DNA from: Paraburkholderia xenovorans LB400
GTDB taxonomy: Bacteria > Pseudomonadota > Gammaproteobacteria > Burkholderiales > Burkholderiaceae
Reading direction: 5' to 3'
DNA length: 64,000 nt
Assembly (NCBI RefSeq): GCF_000013645.1
Contig: NC_007951.1
Location: 1,612,001 to 1,676,000 of the forward strand
Shown here: piece after piece, positions 44,598 through 54,474 of the stretch
Numbering within the stretch: the stretch's first letter is position 1
How the letters are laid out: each line of letters begins with the position of its first letter
Program-made: the position numbers and the translations under genes
Notes under the pieces: generated by a model
Told to the model about the DNA's origin: nothing
Database searches by the model: none
What the model saw: only the letters and a program-made list of their open reading frames with translations

Positions 44598-45998
44598 ATG
44601 GACTATTCCGCCACACCGCGGCCTGCCGGCACTGAAGCGTTGGCCATGCAGAGCGCGTCGGCAGTGCAGCCCGCGAGGCGCGCGAGCCACGCCAAAGCGA
44701 TTGCCGCGATTACGCTGGGCAACGGCCTCGAGTTTTTCGACTTCACGATCTACAGTTTCTTCGCGACGATCATCGGCAAACTGTATTTCCCGGTGGAAGG
44801 GCAACTCGCGCAACTGATGCTGGCGGTCGGCACGTTCGGTGTTGGCTTCATCATGCGTCCGGTGGGCGGCATCGTGCTCGGTGCGTACGCCGATCGCGCG
44901 GGTCGCAAGGCCGCAATGAGCCTCACGCTGTGGCTGATGACGCTCGGCTCCGCGATCATCGCATTTGCGCCGACTTACGCGGCGATCGGCATTGCCGCGC
45001 CGCTGCTGGTGATTCTGGCGCGGCTGATTCAGGGTTTTGCGCTGGGCGGCGAGATCGGCGCGTCGACGTCGCTGTTGCTGGAATACGGCAGCAACAGCAC
45101 GCGCGGTTTCTATGGCAGTTGGCAGTTCGTGAGCCAGGGCTTGAACACGGTGTGCGGATCGCTGCTGGGTGTCGCGCTGGCGGCGGCGCTTTCGACCGCG
45201 GCGCTGGAGAGTTGGGGCTGGCGCGTGCCGTTCGTGATCGGCATGGCAATGGGGCCGATCGGCATCTATATCCGGCGACATCTCGATGAGACGCTGCCGG
45301 GTGTCGAAGACGGCCCGGCGCCGCAGCCGGGCGAGGGTGCGGCGGCGGCTTTACAGCCTGGCTCGCAGCCGGTCCCGCGGGCTGTCTCGCAGCCGGTGCG
45401 CACGCTGTTTCGCGAGCATTCACGCGTCATCACGACGGGCGTTCTGACGACGATCGGCGGCACGGCGGCAAACTATATCGTGCTGTTTTATCTGTCCACC
45501 TACGCGATCAGGATCCTGCATCTGCCGATGTCGTCGGCACTCTGGGCCGCGTGGACTGCCGCGATGGTGACGGTGATCTGTTCGCCTTTTGCCGGCGCGT
45601 TGTCGGATCGCGTTGGGCGCAAGCGGGTGTTGTGGGTTTCTCGCGTGCTGCTGATCGTCGCCGTGTATCCGGCGTTCATGATGATCAATGCGTGGCCGAC
45701 AGTGCCGGTTCTGCTGTCGGTAGTTGCCGGCCTGGCCGTGCTGGTTGCGTTGACCGCCGTGCCGAATATCGTCATGTTGCCGGAGATGTTTCCCCGCGAA
45801 ATTCGCGCGACCGGCATGTCGATTGTTTATTGTCTCGGTGTTTCTATTTTCGGCGGATTCGCCCAGTTTTTTGCTACCTGGCTGATTCAGGTTTCAGGGA
45901 GTAACCTCGCGCCGGCGTGGTATCTGATCGGCTGCGGGCTGGTTTCCTTGTTGCCGTTGCCGTTTATGCAAGAGACTGCCGGGCGGGATATCGGGTAG
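44598..45998 (+). CDS. MFS transporter, metabolite:H+ symporter (ShiA/ProP type)
   Basis: A 466-residue inner-membrane carrier with twelve spans of the MHS family. The first loop is LGNGLEFFDFTIYSFFATII, the loop 2-3 signature GAYADRAGRKAAMSLTLWLM, and the fourth segment RLIQGFALGGEIGASTSLLL. The central loop holds a low-complexity Pro/Gln/Ala stretch (PGVEDGPAPQPGEGAAAALQ). GGAGA lies seven bases before the ATG. Placed directly after the M20 amidohydrolase, it probably imports the N-acyl substrate or an organic acid. Confidence 0.88.
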   Translation: MDYSATPRPAGTEALAMQSASAVQPARRASHAKAIAAITLGNGLEFFDFTIYSFFATIIGKLYFPVEGQLAQLMLAVGTFGVGFIMRPVGGIVLGAYADRAGRKAAMSLTLWLMTLGSAIIAFAPTYAAIGIAAPLLVILARLIQGFALGGEIGASTSLLLEYGSNSTRGFYGSWQFVSQGLNTVCGSLLGVALAAALSTAALESWGWRVPFVIGMAMGPIGIYIRRHLDETLPGVEDGPAPQPGEGAAAALQPGSQPVPRAVSQPVRTLFREHSRVITTGVLTTIGGTAANYIVLFYLSTYAIRILHLPMSSALWAAWTAAMVTVICSPFAGALSDRVGRKRVLWVSRVLLIVAVYPAFMMINAWPTVPVLLSVVAGLAVLVALTAVPNIVMLPEMFPREIRATGMSIVYCLGVSIFGGFAQFFATWLIQVSGSNLAPAWYLIGCGLVSLLPLPFMQETAGRDIG

Positions 45999-46000
45999 GG

Positions 46001-46050
46001 TTTTTTTGCCCGCGCGGCGGTGTTCTTCCGGATGCCGCGCAGGCAAAAAA
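46001..46050. repeat. Inverted repeat between convergent MFS genes
   Basis: TTTTTTTGCC CGCGCGGC (46001-46018) pairs with GCCGCGCAGGCAAAAAA (46034-46050) with one mismatch. The T run comes before and the A run after the stem on both strands, so it extends the stem and does not form a normal U-tract terminator. It may still end transcription or protect both mRNA ends. Confidence 0.5.
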
Positions 46051-46057
46051 GCGGCAG

Positions 46058-47311
46058 TCACCGAGCCGCCGACTTCCCTCCGTCCGCCACCGGCGCTTCG
46101 TCTTCAGCCGCCGCGTCGCGCGTCTCCGGCATGGCCGCCCACACCAGCAAAACCGCCAGCGCGCCGGCCGCGGCCAGACCAAAAAAGCTCACCGCATTGC
46201 CGAAATGATCGGCCACGAACCCGGCGGCGGTGGTGCTCAACGTAGCCCCGATCCCGGCGGCCAATCCGAACAGGCCGATACACAGGTTATAGCGTCCCTT
46301 GCCGCCCGCCACGTCGGCGGCAATCAGCGGCAGCATCACCCCGAACACGGCCGCGCTCAAACCGTCGAGCATCTGCACCGGCACGAGCAGATAGGGGCTG
46401 CTGATTCCGGCGAACAATAGCGCCCGTATCGGCAGCGCCGAAAAGCCGAGCAGCAGAATGGGCCGGCGTCCCCAACGCTCGGCGGAGCGCCCGACCCACG
46501 GCGACATGATCGCCACGATCGCCTGCGGCACGATGATGCACGCCGCGATCACGAGCTGCACGTTGTCGCCCATGCCGGCCGTCACCTCGCCGGCGGCGAG
46601 ATTGAGCATCGCCGCGTTCGACAAGTGGAACAGCACGATGCACGCCGCGAACAGCAGCATCCGCCTGTCGCGCAACAACTCGCGCAGACTTTCGCGCCGC
46701 TCGATCTGCTGCGGCGTCGGCGCGGCCTTCGGCAATTCGACGGTGTCGGTGCGCTGGATCATCGTCAGCGCGAACAGGGCGGGCACGGCGAGCGCGGCGG
46801 TCAGCCAGAACACCGCGCGTGGCGAATAGTATTCGCCGAATACGCCCATCAGGCCGGCCGCGACCGCGCTGCCGATCGACGCCCAGCGCGCATTGCGCCC
46901 CAGCCGGTCGCCGAGATTCGCGCGTCCCACCAGTGCGAACGAGATCGCTGCGAGCGCCGGCGTCAGCATGCAACTCGCGAAGCCGTGGAACACCTCGGCG
47001 GCGATCACCGGCAGCACCGTCGGACTGACGGCCAGCAGCACCGCGCTCAGAATGATCGCAATGATTGCCCACGCCGCCGCGCCTTTCTTGTTGCGCAACG
47101 CATCGACGGCGGCGCCGCCGGGCACCTGGCTCACCATCGCGCTGATCGTGCCCACGGAGAGCGCCATGCCGATCTCGCCCTGGGTCCACTTATGCGAGGC
47201 GAGATAGGACGCGATGAACGGTCCAAAACCTGTTTGCACGTTGGCGACGAAAAAATTCAGCCAATCGAGCGCGCGCAAGCTGCGCGCCGTTACCAGAGTG
47301 CGGCCTGTCAT
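46058..47311 (-). CDS. MFS transporter (DHA-like)
   Basis: A 417-residue inner-membrane carrier with twelve predicted spans. The first segment is WLNFFVANVQTGFGPFIASY, the third LSVGTISAMVSQVPGGAAVD, and the loop 8-9 signature WVGRSAERWGRRPILLLGFS. It ends in an acidic/Ala cytoplasmic tail. The start overlaps the stop of the upstream PRC-barrel lipoprotein gene by four bases (ATGA), so both are one operon. The substrate cannot be read; the family includes drug and sugar efflux carriers. Confidence 0.85.
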   Translation of the reverse strand: MTGRTLVTARSLRALDWLNFFVANVQTGFGPFIASYLASHKWTQGEIGMALSVGTISAMVSQVPGGAAVDALRNKKGAAAWAIIAIILSAVLLAVSPTVLPVIAAEVFHGFASCMLTPALAAISFALVGRANLGDRLGRNARWASIGSAVAAGLMGVFGEYYSPRAVFWLTAALAVPALFALTMIQRTDTVELPKAAPTPQQIERRESLRELLRDRRMLLFAACIVLFHLSNAAMLNLAAGEVTAGMGDNVQLVIAACIIVPQAIVAIMSPWVGRSAERWGRRPILLLGFSALPIRALLFAGISSPYLLVPVQMLDGLSAAVFGVMLPLIAADVAGGKGRYNLCIGLFGLAAGIGATLSTTAAGFVADHFGNAVSFFGLAAAGALAVLLVWAAMPETRDAAAEDEAPVADGGKSAAR

Positions 47312-48303
47312 CGGGCCGCCCGTGCGTTGGAAGCCGCCGTGGTCGTGGCTGCGGCGGCAGGCGCCGCGACGGCGGCGGGCGCGGAAGCAGGAGCGGGCGC
47401 TGGCGCGGGAGGTGGTGCCGGCGACACCGCGCGGATCGGTTTGTCGCTGGCATAAGGCGGTGACGCGTTGATCTGCGCATCGCTCAATTCGAGCAGAGGA
47501 TGCAGCTCCTTGTCTTTCGTGACGAAGCGCAGCGCCGACCAGTTGGCGGCAATCGTGCGCCGTTCGGGGCTCACCATGCCGTTGACGTCGAGCACGACTG
47601 CCTGCGGCTGCGCATTGGCGTCGACCAGCACGTCGATCACGCGGCCGACCTTGGCCCCGTTCGAGCGCTCGACCGTGGCGTCGATCAGCGGCAGTTGCAA
47701 CGCGGCCGCGGCCGCCTTGGCCGGGTTCGCCGGAACCGCGGCGGCGTTGAGCGTGATGGGAGCGGTTTTCGCAGTCGGCGTGAAGCGGAACGCGCCCCAC
47801 GGGAAGTTCACCTTGCGGTCGCCGACGCCGAGGAAACCCTGCAGATTCACGACCATCTCACGCGGCTTGCCGCCGGCATCCGCGATCAGATCCACCGCGC
47901 GTCCGACCACCTTGCCGTCGGGCTTCTGCACTTCGCTGTCGAGCAGCGCACGCGCCTCGTTGCGCTCGATCGTGCGCACCACGATCAGCGGCGGGGGCGG
48001 CGGAGGCGGCGGCGCAGGCGTGACGACGGGCGGTGGAGGCTCGACCTTGTGCGGCTTGACGACCGGTTTCCTCGGCTTTCTCGGCTGCTCGGGCTCGGCC
48101 GCTTCGGTTTCGACCGGTTCGGGCGCGGAGGCGGCCACCGGCGCGCTGGCGGGTTCGACCGGCATGACCGTGGCGTCGACGATCGGCGCCTGCTGCGGGC
48201 CCCACAGCAGGCTGCCGCAACCGGACAGCGCAAACAGCGCGAACAATGCGAACCCGGCATGAATCAGGTGACACCAGGCAGGACGCGAAAAACCGCCGCT
48301 CAT
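47308..48303 (-). CDS. PRC-barrel domain lipoprotein
   Basis: A 331-residue predicted lipoprotein with lipobox ALSGC (cysteine about residue 29), a Pro/Glu/Lys-rich linker including a run of eight prolines, and two PRC-barrel-like domains (about residues 100-190 and 200-280; KVVGRAVDLIADAGGKPREM and KVGRVIDVLVDANAQPQAVV). A long Ala/Pro C-terminal tail follows. PRC barrels bind proteins or RNA, usually in the cytoplasm; a lipid-anchored double PRC protein would act at the periplasmic face. I chose the ATG at 48303. Its four-base overlap with the MFS gene suggests a joint function. Confidence 0.82.
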   Translation of the reverse strand: MSGGFSRPAWCHLIHAGFALFALFALSGCGSLLWGPQQAPIVDATVMPVEPASAPVAASAPEPVETEAAEPEQPRKPRKPVVKPHKVEPPPPVVTPAPPPPPPPPLIVVRTIERNEARALLDSEVQKPDGKVVGRAVDLIADAGGKPREMVVNLQGFLGVGDRKVNFPWGAFRFTPTAKTAPITLNAAAVPANPAKAAAAALQLPLIDATVERSNGAKVGRVIDVLVDANAQPQAVVLDVNGMVSPERRTIAANWSALRFVTKDKELHPLLELSDAQINASPPYASDKPIRAVSPAPPPAPAPAPASAPAAVAAPAAAATTTAASNARAAR

Positions 48304-48758
48304 CAAGAAGGACTCCAAGGGCCGGTGCGGACGGGCCCAGTGGGCTGCCGCGGTTAAAACGGGTACGGGCCAGAGTGTAACCCGCGACGTTGGGCGGCTC
48401 CGGTTTTGCAGGCAATCTGACAGGTGGCCCCAAGCACGGTTCATGCCGCTGCGCCGATGTGTCGGCGGGCCGCGCACCGCATGGGCAGTGTCGAAACTCT
48501 CAAAACCCTTTCATCCGTTCGTGACGGATCGTAGGTGTTAACGCGCGGCCTGCGAGGCTGCTTTGCCGTGCCTTAAACGATATAAGCGTCGCGACATGCC
48601 GGGCATGCCATTCATGCGATGGGAGACATATTTGTGTTGCCCTACATTTCGAGACAGCAAAAAAGACCCCATCCCACACTAAACCAACGCAACGAGACGA
48701 ACCTGATGACGACCGTATCGACGGCCGTTTCAGCACGCTGATAAAGGAGGCACTCATC
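48304..48758. other. Divergent intergenic region before the NCS2 permease
   Basis: About 455 bases without a supported gene, holding the promoters of the lipoprotein and permease genes. A small palindrome CATGCC-G-GGCATG sits at 48595-48607. I see no riboswitch I can name. Confidence 0.4.
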
Positions 48759-50141
48759 ATGATGGAACCCCACGCCCAACCGATTTCCGAAGTCGGCGCC
48801 GAATCATTCGACGCAAAGGGCTTTCTCGACCGCTACTTCGAAATCTCTTCGCGCGGCAGTTCGCAGCGTCAGGAAATCGTCGCGGGTATCACGACCTTTC
48901 TCGCGATGGTCTATTCCGTGTTCGTCGTGCCGGGCATGTTCGGCAAAGCGGGCTTCGACACCAGCGCGGTGTTCGTCGCCGTGTGTCTGACCACGGCGTT
49001 CGGCTCGCTGCTGATGGGCGTGTGGGCGCGTTTGCCGATTGCGATCGGCTGCGCGATTTCGCTGACGGCGTTCACCGCGTTCGGCCTCGTGCTCGGCAGG
49101 GGCCTGCATCCGAATGTCGCACTCGGCGCGGTGTTCCTGATGGGTGTCGTGTTCACCGCGATCTCGGTGACGGGCGTGCGTTCGTGGATTCTGCGCAACC
49201 TGCCGACAGGCATCGCGCACGGCACGGGCATCGGCATCGGCCTCTTCCTGCTCCTGATCGCCGCCAACGACGTGGGTCTCGTCGTGAAGAATCCCGGTGC
49301 CGGTCTGCCGGTGTCGCTCGGCAATATCACGGCGTTGCCGGCGCTGATGTCGGTGGCGGGACTCGCGGCCATCTTCGGTCTGGTGCGCCGCCGCGTGCCG
49401 GGCTCGATCCTGATCGTGATCGTGGCGATTTCGGCGATCGCGCTCGCCGTCGATCCGGCCGTGTCGTTTCACGGCGTGTTCGCGGTGCCGTCGCTGAGCG
49501 CGCCGGGTCATGCTTCGCTGATCGGCGCGATGGACCTCAAGGGCGCCTTGTCGATGGCGGTCCTGCCTAGCGTGCTGGCGCTCGTGATGACCGCGGTGTT
49601 CGATGCCACGGGCACGATCCGCGCCGTCGCGGGACAAGCAGGGCAGCTCGATGAAAACGGCCGCATCATCAACGGCGGCCGCGCGTTGACGGCCGACTCG
49701 CTGAGCTCGATTTTCTCGGGCCTGCTCGGCGGCGCACCCGCTGCGGCCTATATCGAATCGACGGTCGGCGTGGCGGCAGGCGCGAAGACCGGCATGGCGG
49801 CCGCGGTGGTGGGGCTGCTGTTTCTCGTGGTGATGTTCTTCTCGCCGCTCGCCGGTCTCGTGCCTTCGTATGCGACGGCGCCCGCGCTGATGTACGTGGG
49901 CCTGCTGATGCTCTCGAACGTCAGCAAGCTGCACATGGACGACATGGTCGACTCGATGTCGGGCCTGATGTGCGCGGTGTTCATCGTGCTGACCGCCAAC
50001 ATCGTGACGGGCATCATGCTCGGCTTCGCGACGCTGGTGATCGGCCGCGTGGTCAGCGGCGAGTATCGCAAGCTGAACGTGGGCACGGTGGCTATCGCGA
50101 TCGTGCTGGTGGGTTTTTATCTCGGCGGCTGGGCGATCTGA
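48759..50141 (+). CDS. NCS2-family purine permease (AzgA/GhxP-like)
   Basis: A 460-residue inner-membrane nucleobase:H+ symporter of the NCS2 AzgA branch, which carries adenine, guanine or hypoxanthine. Segments include [60 protein letters not shown] and [20 protein letters not shown]. The QxxxSS-like motif region [20 protein letters not shown] matches this subfamily. AAAGGAGG lies eight bases before the ATG pair. No purine genes adjoin, so the substrate is inferred from the family. Confidence 0.9.
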   Translation: MMEPHAQPISEVGAESFDAKGFLDRYFEISSRGSSQRQEIVAGITTFLAMVYSVFVVPGMFGKAGFDTSAVFVAVCLTTAFGSLLMGVWARLPIAIGCAISLTAFTAFGLVLGRGLHPNVALGAVFLMGVVFTAISVTGVRSWILRNLPTGIAHGTGIGIGLFLLLIAANDVGLVVKNPGAGLPVSLGNITALPALMSVAGLAAIFGLVRRRVPGSILIVIVAISAIALAVDPAVSFHGVFAVPSLSAPGHASLIGAMDLKGALSMAVLPSVLALVMTAVFDATGTIRAVAGQAGQLDENGRIINGGRALTADSLSSIFSGLLGGAPAAAYIESTVGVAAGAKTGMAAAVVGLLFLVVMFFSPLAGLVPSYATAPALMYVGLLMLSNVSKLHMDDMVDSMSGLMCAVFIVLTANIVTGIMLGFATLVIGRVVSGEYRKLNVGTVAIAIVLVGFYLGGWAI

Positions 50142-50267
50142 TGGTGCCGGGTGCGCAGCGGGGCGTCATGCATTCCGGCGTCCCGCTTCGGCGAACAGCC
50201 CGAATGGTTCCGATTGCGAGTTGACGTTCAACTTCGCACGCGGCGCCGGCCTCGAAGCGCCCACGCT

Positions 50268-50450
50268 TCAAAGCGCCATGTCGAAGGCGGGCTTGAGGAA
50301 CAGCTCGATCGCCATCACGGCGAGTCCCATTGCGGCCGCTGACAGCGTCAACGTGCCGTATTCGTCGTAGCGTGCATCGTAGAGACACGCCACGACGAAA
50401 AGTATCGCCAGCAGATTGGTTAGCCAATCGAAATTCAGCGCGTAAATCAT
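50268..50450 (-). CDS. Small two-span membrane protein, unknown function
   Basis: A 60-residue protein with two membrane spans (about residues 8-24 and 34-52): NFDWLTNLLAILFVVACLYD, a charged turn ARYDEYG, then LTLSAAAMGLAVMAIELFLK. Layout and composition look like a real small protein, but I do not recognise a family. It stands alone between the NCS2 permease and the NAD-epimerase gene. Confidence 0.6.
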   Translation of the reverse strand: MIYALNFDWLTNLLAILFVVACLYDARYDEYGTLTLSAAAMGLAVMAIELFLKPAFDMAL

Positions 50451-50631
50451 CGATCAAATCCGGGCTCATGCGCGACTCGGACTGTCGAATCGCGCGATCA
50501 GGTGAGCGCGATTCTATCGAGTTGAGCTTACGGATTCGCAACGGCTGCGCTTACATGGATTACGCCCTTCCGGTGCCCCCGGGCGCCCGGAAGAGGCTCT
50601 CTCGGGGCCGCCCCGAAGCGCGGCCCTTCGT

Positions 50632-51555
50632 TCACGCTTCGGATGACGCCCCCTTCGGCGACATCATCTCGTGCTCGATCCAGTCGATCACCGAGGTACG
50701 CTTCGGTTGCCAGCCGAGCAGCTTGCGGGCGCGCTCGCCGCGCACGCGGCTGTTCGAGCCGAGGCCATACGAAGCCATTTCGTAGCCCCATTCCTTTTGC
50801 GCTTCTTCGAGCGGCCAGTCTTGCGGTTCGCCGAGCTTCATCGCGCGCGCAATCGCGGCGCTCATGTCGCGGAACGACGCCTCGCCGCTTTCGACGAAAT
50901 AGAACGTGCCCGCCGGCGTTTTCTCGAGTGCGAGGCGATAGAGCTCGGCCACGTCGTCGATATGCACGTTCGACCAGATGTTGCCGCCGCTGCCCACGTG
51001 ACGCACCACGCCGCTCTTCTGCGCCTGACGCACGAGGCGCGGCAATTGCACGCTCGCGCTGCCGGACACCGCGCCGTGGCCGTAAATCAGCGTGTTGCAC
51101 AGTACGGCCGAGCGGATGTTCTGCTGCGCGGCGTCGAGCACGAGTTGATCGATCGCCACGCGCGCGGCTTTGTCGGCGGTCGGCGTGGGCAACGCGTCTT
51201 CGTGATAGATGCGCGCCTGACCCGCTTCGCCGCCCGATGCATCGCCGACGATGCTCGAACCGCTCGTGTGCAGGAACGTCTTGCCGGACCCGGCGAGTCC
51301 TTCGATCAGCGCTTTCACCGCGCCTTCATGGTCGCTGCTCGCGGCATTGATGACGGCATCGGCGGCTTTCGCTTCGGCGATCAGCAACGCGCGGTCGTCG
51401 AGCGTGCCGATCACGGGTTCGATACCGAGCCGCTTCAGTTCGGCGCCATGTTCGGGGTTGCGGATCAGACCGCGAACGGTGTGGCCGGCGCGCGCGAGAT
51501 GCGCTGCAATGGATCCCCCGATGAAACCGCTTGCGCCCGTGATGAAAATCTTCAA
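50632..51555 (-). CDS. NAD-dependent epimerase/dehydratase family protein
   Basis: A 307-residue short-chain dehydrogenase of the extended/atypical type. The NAD(P) loop is ITGASGFIGGSIAAHLARAG. The active-site Ser/Tyr/Lys pattern is not clearly canonical; LIYGHGAVSG provides a YxxxA-like region. The TTG at 51555 is the best start, as AAGGAG lies six bases upstream; the frame is open 12 codons further to an ATG at 51591 with no ribosome site. It is divergent from a LysR gene with a 20-base palindrome between, a pattern typical of LysR-controlled redox enzymes. Confidence 0.85.
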   Translation of the reverse strand: MKIFITGASGFIGGSIAAHLARAGHTVRGLIRNPEHGAELKRLGIEPVIGTLDDRALLIAEAKAADAVINAASSDHEGAVKALIEGLAGSGKTFLHTSGSSIVGDASGGEAGQARIYHEDALPTPTADKAARVAIDQLVLDAAQQNIRSAVLCNTLIYGHGAVSGSASVQLPRLVRQAQKSGVVRHVGSGGNIWSNVHIDDVAELYRLALEKTPAGTFYFVESGEASFRDMSAAIARAMKLGEPQDWPLEEAQKEWGYEMASYGLGSNSRVRGERARKLLGWQPKRTSVIDWIEHEMMSPKGASSEA

Positions 51556-51633
51556 TTCGTTCTCCTTGGTGAGAAACACGATGACATGCACACAGTATCC
51601 GCCTTCCTGATTCTCGCAAAAAGCGTGTTAGTC

Positions 51634-51653
51634 TCAAATCAAACTTGATTTGA
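51634..51653. promoter_or_regulatory. Candidate LysR operator, perfect 20-base palindrome
   Basis: TCAAATCAA (51634-51642), AC, TTGATTTGA (51645-51653). It ends eight bases before the LysR ATG and lies in the divergent promoter region of the epimerase gene, fitting autorepression. Confidence 0.65.
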
Positions 51654-51661
51654 AATCAACA

Positions 51662-52558
51662 ATGAAAACTTCGACCGACGAGTTGCTGGTGTTCGTCACG
51701 GTGATCGACAGCGGCTCGATCACCGCGGCCGCCGAGAAATTGGGCCAAACCGTTTCCGGGGTGAGCCGCGCGCTCGCGCGCCTCGAAAAGAAACTCGATA
51801 CCGCGCTGGTGCGGCGCACGACACGCCGTCTGCAACTCACCGAAGAAGGCGAGACCTTCCTGCAACACGCCCGCGCGATTCTGCACGCAATGGAAGAGGC
51901 CGAAGAGTCCGTCACGCGAGGACGCGAGCGGCCTTCGGGACGCTTGCGTGTCGATGCCGCGTCGCCCTTCATGCTGCATTGCGTGGCGCCGCATATGACG
52001 GCGTTTTCGGCGCTGTATCCGGAGATCCGGCTGGAGTTGACGAGCAACGAACGGATCGTCGATCTGCTGGAGCAGAAGGTGGACATCGCGATTCGCATCG
52101 GCGAGTTGCAGGATTCGACCTTGCATGCGCGTGCGTTGGGCACCAGCAAGCTGCGCGTGCTCGCGAGCCCGGCGTATCTGGCTGAATATGGCGAACCCAG
52201 ATCGGTGGAGGCGTTGCGCGAGCATCGGCTGATCGGCTTCACGGCGCCCGAGCACCTGAACCGCTGGCCGTTGCGGGAAGGGCGCAAGGGCGGGGCCGAA
52301 GCGCTGAAGATCGAACCGGCGATCACCGCATCGAGCGGCGAGACATTGCGGCAACTGGCGTTGTCGGGCTGGGGCATCGCGTGTCTGGCCGACTTCATGA
52401 GCGCCGCCGACGTGCGCGAAAAGCGCCTCGTGCCGATTCTCGGCAACGTGCTGGTGGATGAACGGCAGCGGGTGAGCGCGGTGTATTACCAGAGCGCGTC
52501 GCTGGCGGGGCGCGTGCAGTGTTTTCTGGATTTCATCGCGGCGCGCGTGAAGCTCTAG
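51662..52558 (+). CDS. LysR-family regulator of the divergent epimerase gene (likely)
   Basis: A 298-residue LysR regulator of the AaeR/DmlR-like group. The helix-turn-helix is FVTVIDSGSITAAAEKLGQT and SGVSRALARLEKKLDTALVR; the effector domain includes SPFMLHCVAPHMTAFSALYP and ITASSGETLRQLALSGWGIA. The ATG at 51662 is preferred to the TTG at 51650, which lies inside the palindrome. A terminator follows 31 bases after the stop. Confidence 0.9.
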   Translation: MKTSTDELLVFVTVIDSGSITAAAEKLGQTVSGVSRALARLEKKLDTALVRRTTRRLQLTEEGETFLQHARAILHAMEEAEESVTRGRERPSGRLRVDAASPFMLHCVAPHMTAFSALYPEIRLELTSNERIVDLLEQKVDIAIRIGELQDSTLHARALGTSKLRVLASPAYLAEYGEPRSVEALREHRLIGFTAPEHLNRWPLREGRKGGAEALKIEPAITASSGETLRQLALSGWGIACLADFMSAADVREKRLVPILGNVLVDERQRVSAVYYQSASLAGRVQCFLDFIAARVKL

Positions 52559-52588
52559 CGACGTTGTGCGATTCATTCGCCTGAAACG

Positions 52589-52623
52589 AAGCCCGCGGCT
52601 TGCCTGAGTTCGCGGGCTTTTTT
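52589..52623 (+). terminator. Rho-independent terminator after the LysR gene
   Basis: AAGCCCGCG (52589-52597), a 13-base loop, CGCGGGCTT (52611-52619) and a T run to 52623. It separates the LysR gene from the hut operon. Confidence 0.85.
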
Positions 52624-52724
52624 GCGCCGTCGGCAGCCTCGCCTATAACGCTCTCATGGGCATGGAGCGGCGGCCCGGCCGGAGGCGGAATCTTTTTGTC
52701 CGCGTGGCGCCTGCCATTTTTAAG

Positions 52725-52916
52725 GTGTATATACAAGTTAAGTCCGCCAGACGGGAAATGCGGTACGCAGCGGGCGGCCGCTGAAGCTGTCGCCATTGGC
52801 AAGATCCACGCCAAGCATGCATTACGCCCTAATGGAAACTCCCAGGCCGAATCCTTGAAAAACAAGTTGTATATACAAGAAGGCGCCGCTAAACTTCTCT
52901 CGAATTGTATAGACAG
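52725..52916. promoter_or_regulatory. HutC-type operators before hutH
   Basis: Three related sites: GTGTATATACAA (52725-52736), the perfect palindrome TTGTATATACAA (52867-52878), and a weaker TTGTATAGACAG (52905-52916) that ends ten bases before the hutH ATG. The TGTA-TACA symmetry is that of HutC-subfamily GntR repressors, and hutC is in the operon. The two nearer sites should cover the promoter or early transcript. Confidence 0.7.
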
Positions 52917-52926
52917 GACGACAACC

Positions 52927-54450
52927 ATGATGAATCTGAAGCCCGGCCACCTGACTCTCCCGCAACTGCGCCAGATCGCGCGCGAACATGTCGCATTGCA
53001 ACTCGATCCCGCCAGCCATGCCGCGATCGACGCCTGCGCGCAAGCCGTCGCCGATATCGCCGCGAAGGGCGAGCCGGCCTACGGCATCAACACGGGCTTT
53101 GGGCGCCTCGCCAGCACGCATATTCCGCACGACCAACTCGAACTGTTGCAGCGCAATCTGGTGCTCTCTCACGCGGTCGGCGTGGGTGAGCCGATGTCGC
53201 GTCCGGTCGTGCGTCTGCTGATCGCGCTGAAACTCTCGAGCCTCGGCCGCGGCCATTCGGGCATTCGCCGTGAAGTGATGGACGCGCTGATCACGCTGTA
53301 CAACGCCGACGTGCTGCCGGTGATTCCGGTCAAGGGTTCGGTCGGTGCATCGGGCGACCTCGCGCCGCTCGCGCATATGTCGGCGGCGCTGCTCGGCGTC
53401 GGCGAAGTGTTCGCGAAGGGCGAGCGCATGCCGGCCACCGAGGGTCTCGCGCTCGTCGGCCTCAAGCCGCTCACGCTGCAAGCCAAAGAGGGGCTGGCGC
53501 TCCTGAACGGCACGCAGGCTTCGACGGCGCTCGCGCTGTACAACATGTTCGCCATCGAAGACCTGTACCGCACCGCGCTGGTGTCGGGCGCATTGTCGGT
53601 AGATGCCGCAATGGGCTCGGTCAAGCCGTTCGACGCGCGCATTCACGAGTTGCGCGGCCATCAAGGTCAGATCGACGCGGCGGCGGCATACCGCTCGCTG
53701 CTGGAAGGTTCGGCAATCAACGTTTCGCACGCCGATTGCGACAAGGTGCAGGACCCGTACAGCCTGCGCTGCCAGCCGCAAGTCATGGGCGCGTGTCTGG
53801 ATCAGATGCGCCACGCGGCCAACGTGCTGCTGCTCGAAGCGAACGCGGTCTCCGACAATCCGCTGATTTTCCCCGACACCGGCGAAGTGCTGTCGGGCGG
53901 TAACTTCCACGCAGAGCCGGTCGCCTTCGCGGCCGATAACCTCGCGCTCGCCGCCGCCGAAATCGGCGCGCTGGCCGAACGCCGCATCGCGCTGCTGATC
54001 GACGCGACGCTGTCGGGCCTGCCGCCGTTCCTCGTGCGCGATGGCGGCGTGAATTCGGGCTTCATGATCGCGCACGTCACGGCTGCGGCGCTCGCCTCGG
54101 AAAACAAGACGCTCGCGCATCCGGCTTCGGTCGATTCGCTGCCCACTTCGGCAAACCAGGAAGACCACGTGTCGATGGCGACGTTCGCCGCGCGCAAGCT
54201 CGGCGACATTGCTGAAAACACCGCGAACATTCTGTCGATCGAACTGCTCGCCGCCGCGCAAGGCGTCGATCTGCGCGCGCCGCACAAGACCAGCCCGAGC
54301 CTGCAGAAAGCGATGGACACAGTGCGCAAGGACGTCGCGCATTACGAGCTCGACCATTATTTCGCACCGGATATCGCGGCTGTCACGCGCCTCGTGCAGA
54401 ACGGCACGATCGCGAAGCTGAGCCCGTTCTCCTTCGCGTCCGAACAGTAA
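52927..54450 (+). CDS. hutH: Histidine ammonia-lyase
   Basis: A 507-residue cytosolic homotetrameric enzyme that turns histidine into urocanate and ammonia, the first step of histidine use. The self-forming MIO cofactor triad is A141-S142-G143 in [12 protein letters not shown]. The substrate-site segments [11 protein letters not shown] and [17 protein letters not shown] are intact. The ATG pair at 52927/52930 follows AGGA; the frame is open upstream but crosses the operators. hutC begins 24 bases after the stop, and the rest of the pathway follows. Confidence 0.96.
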   Translation: MMNLKPGHLTLPQLRQIAREHVALQLDPASHAAIDACAQAVADIAAKGEPAYGINTGFGRLASTHIPHDQLELLQRNLVLSHAVGVGEPMSRPVVRLLIALKLSSLGRGHSGIRREVMDALITLYNADVLPVIPVKGSVGASGDLAPLAHMSAALLGVGEVFAKGERMPATEGLALVGLKPLTLQAKEGLALLNGTQASTALALYNMFAIEDLYRTALVSGALSVDAAMGSVKPFDARIHELRGHQGQIDAAAAYRSLLEGSAINVSHADCDKVQDPYSLRCQPQVMGACLDQMRHAANVLLLEANAVSDNPLIFPDTGEVLSGGNFHAEPVAFAADNLALAAAEIGALAERRIALLIDATLSGLPPFLVRDGGVNSGFMIAHVTAAALASENKTLAHPASVDSLPTSANQEDHVSMATFAARKLGDIAENTANILSIELLAAAQGVDLRAPHKTSPSLQKAMDTVRKDVAHYELDHYFAPDIAAVTRLVQNGTIAKLSPFSFASEQ

Positions 54451-54474
54451 GTTTCAAGCACGCATATCAAGCCA

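Noticed and set aside
46001..46050. A standard bidirectional terminator between convergent MFS genes
   Set aside because: The T and A runs are on the wrong sides of the stem for a U tract on either strand, so I list it only as an inverted repeat.
48304..48758. A purine riboswitch before the NCS2 permease
   Set aside because: I could not find the conserved junction bases, and purine riboswitches are rare outside Firmicutes.
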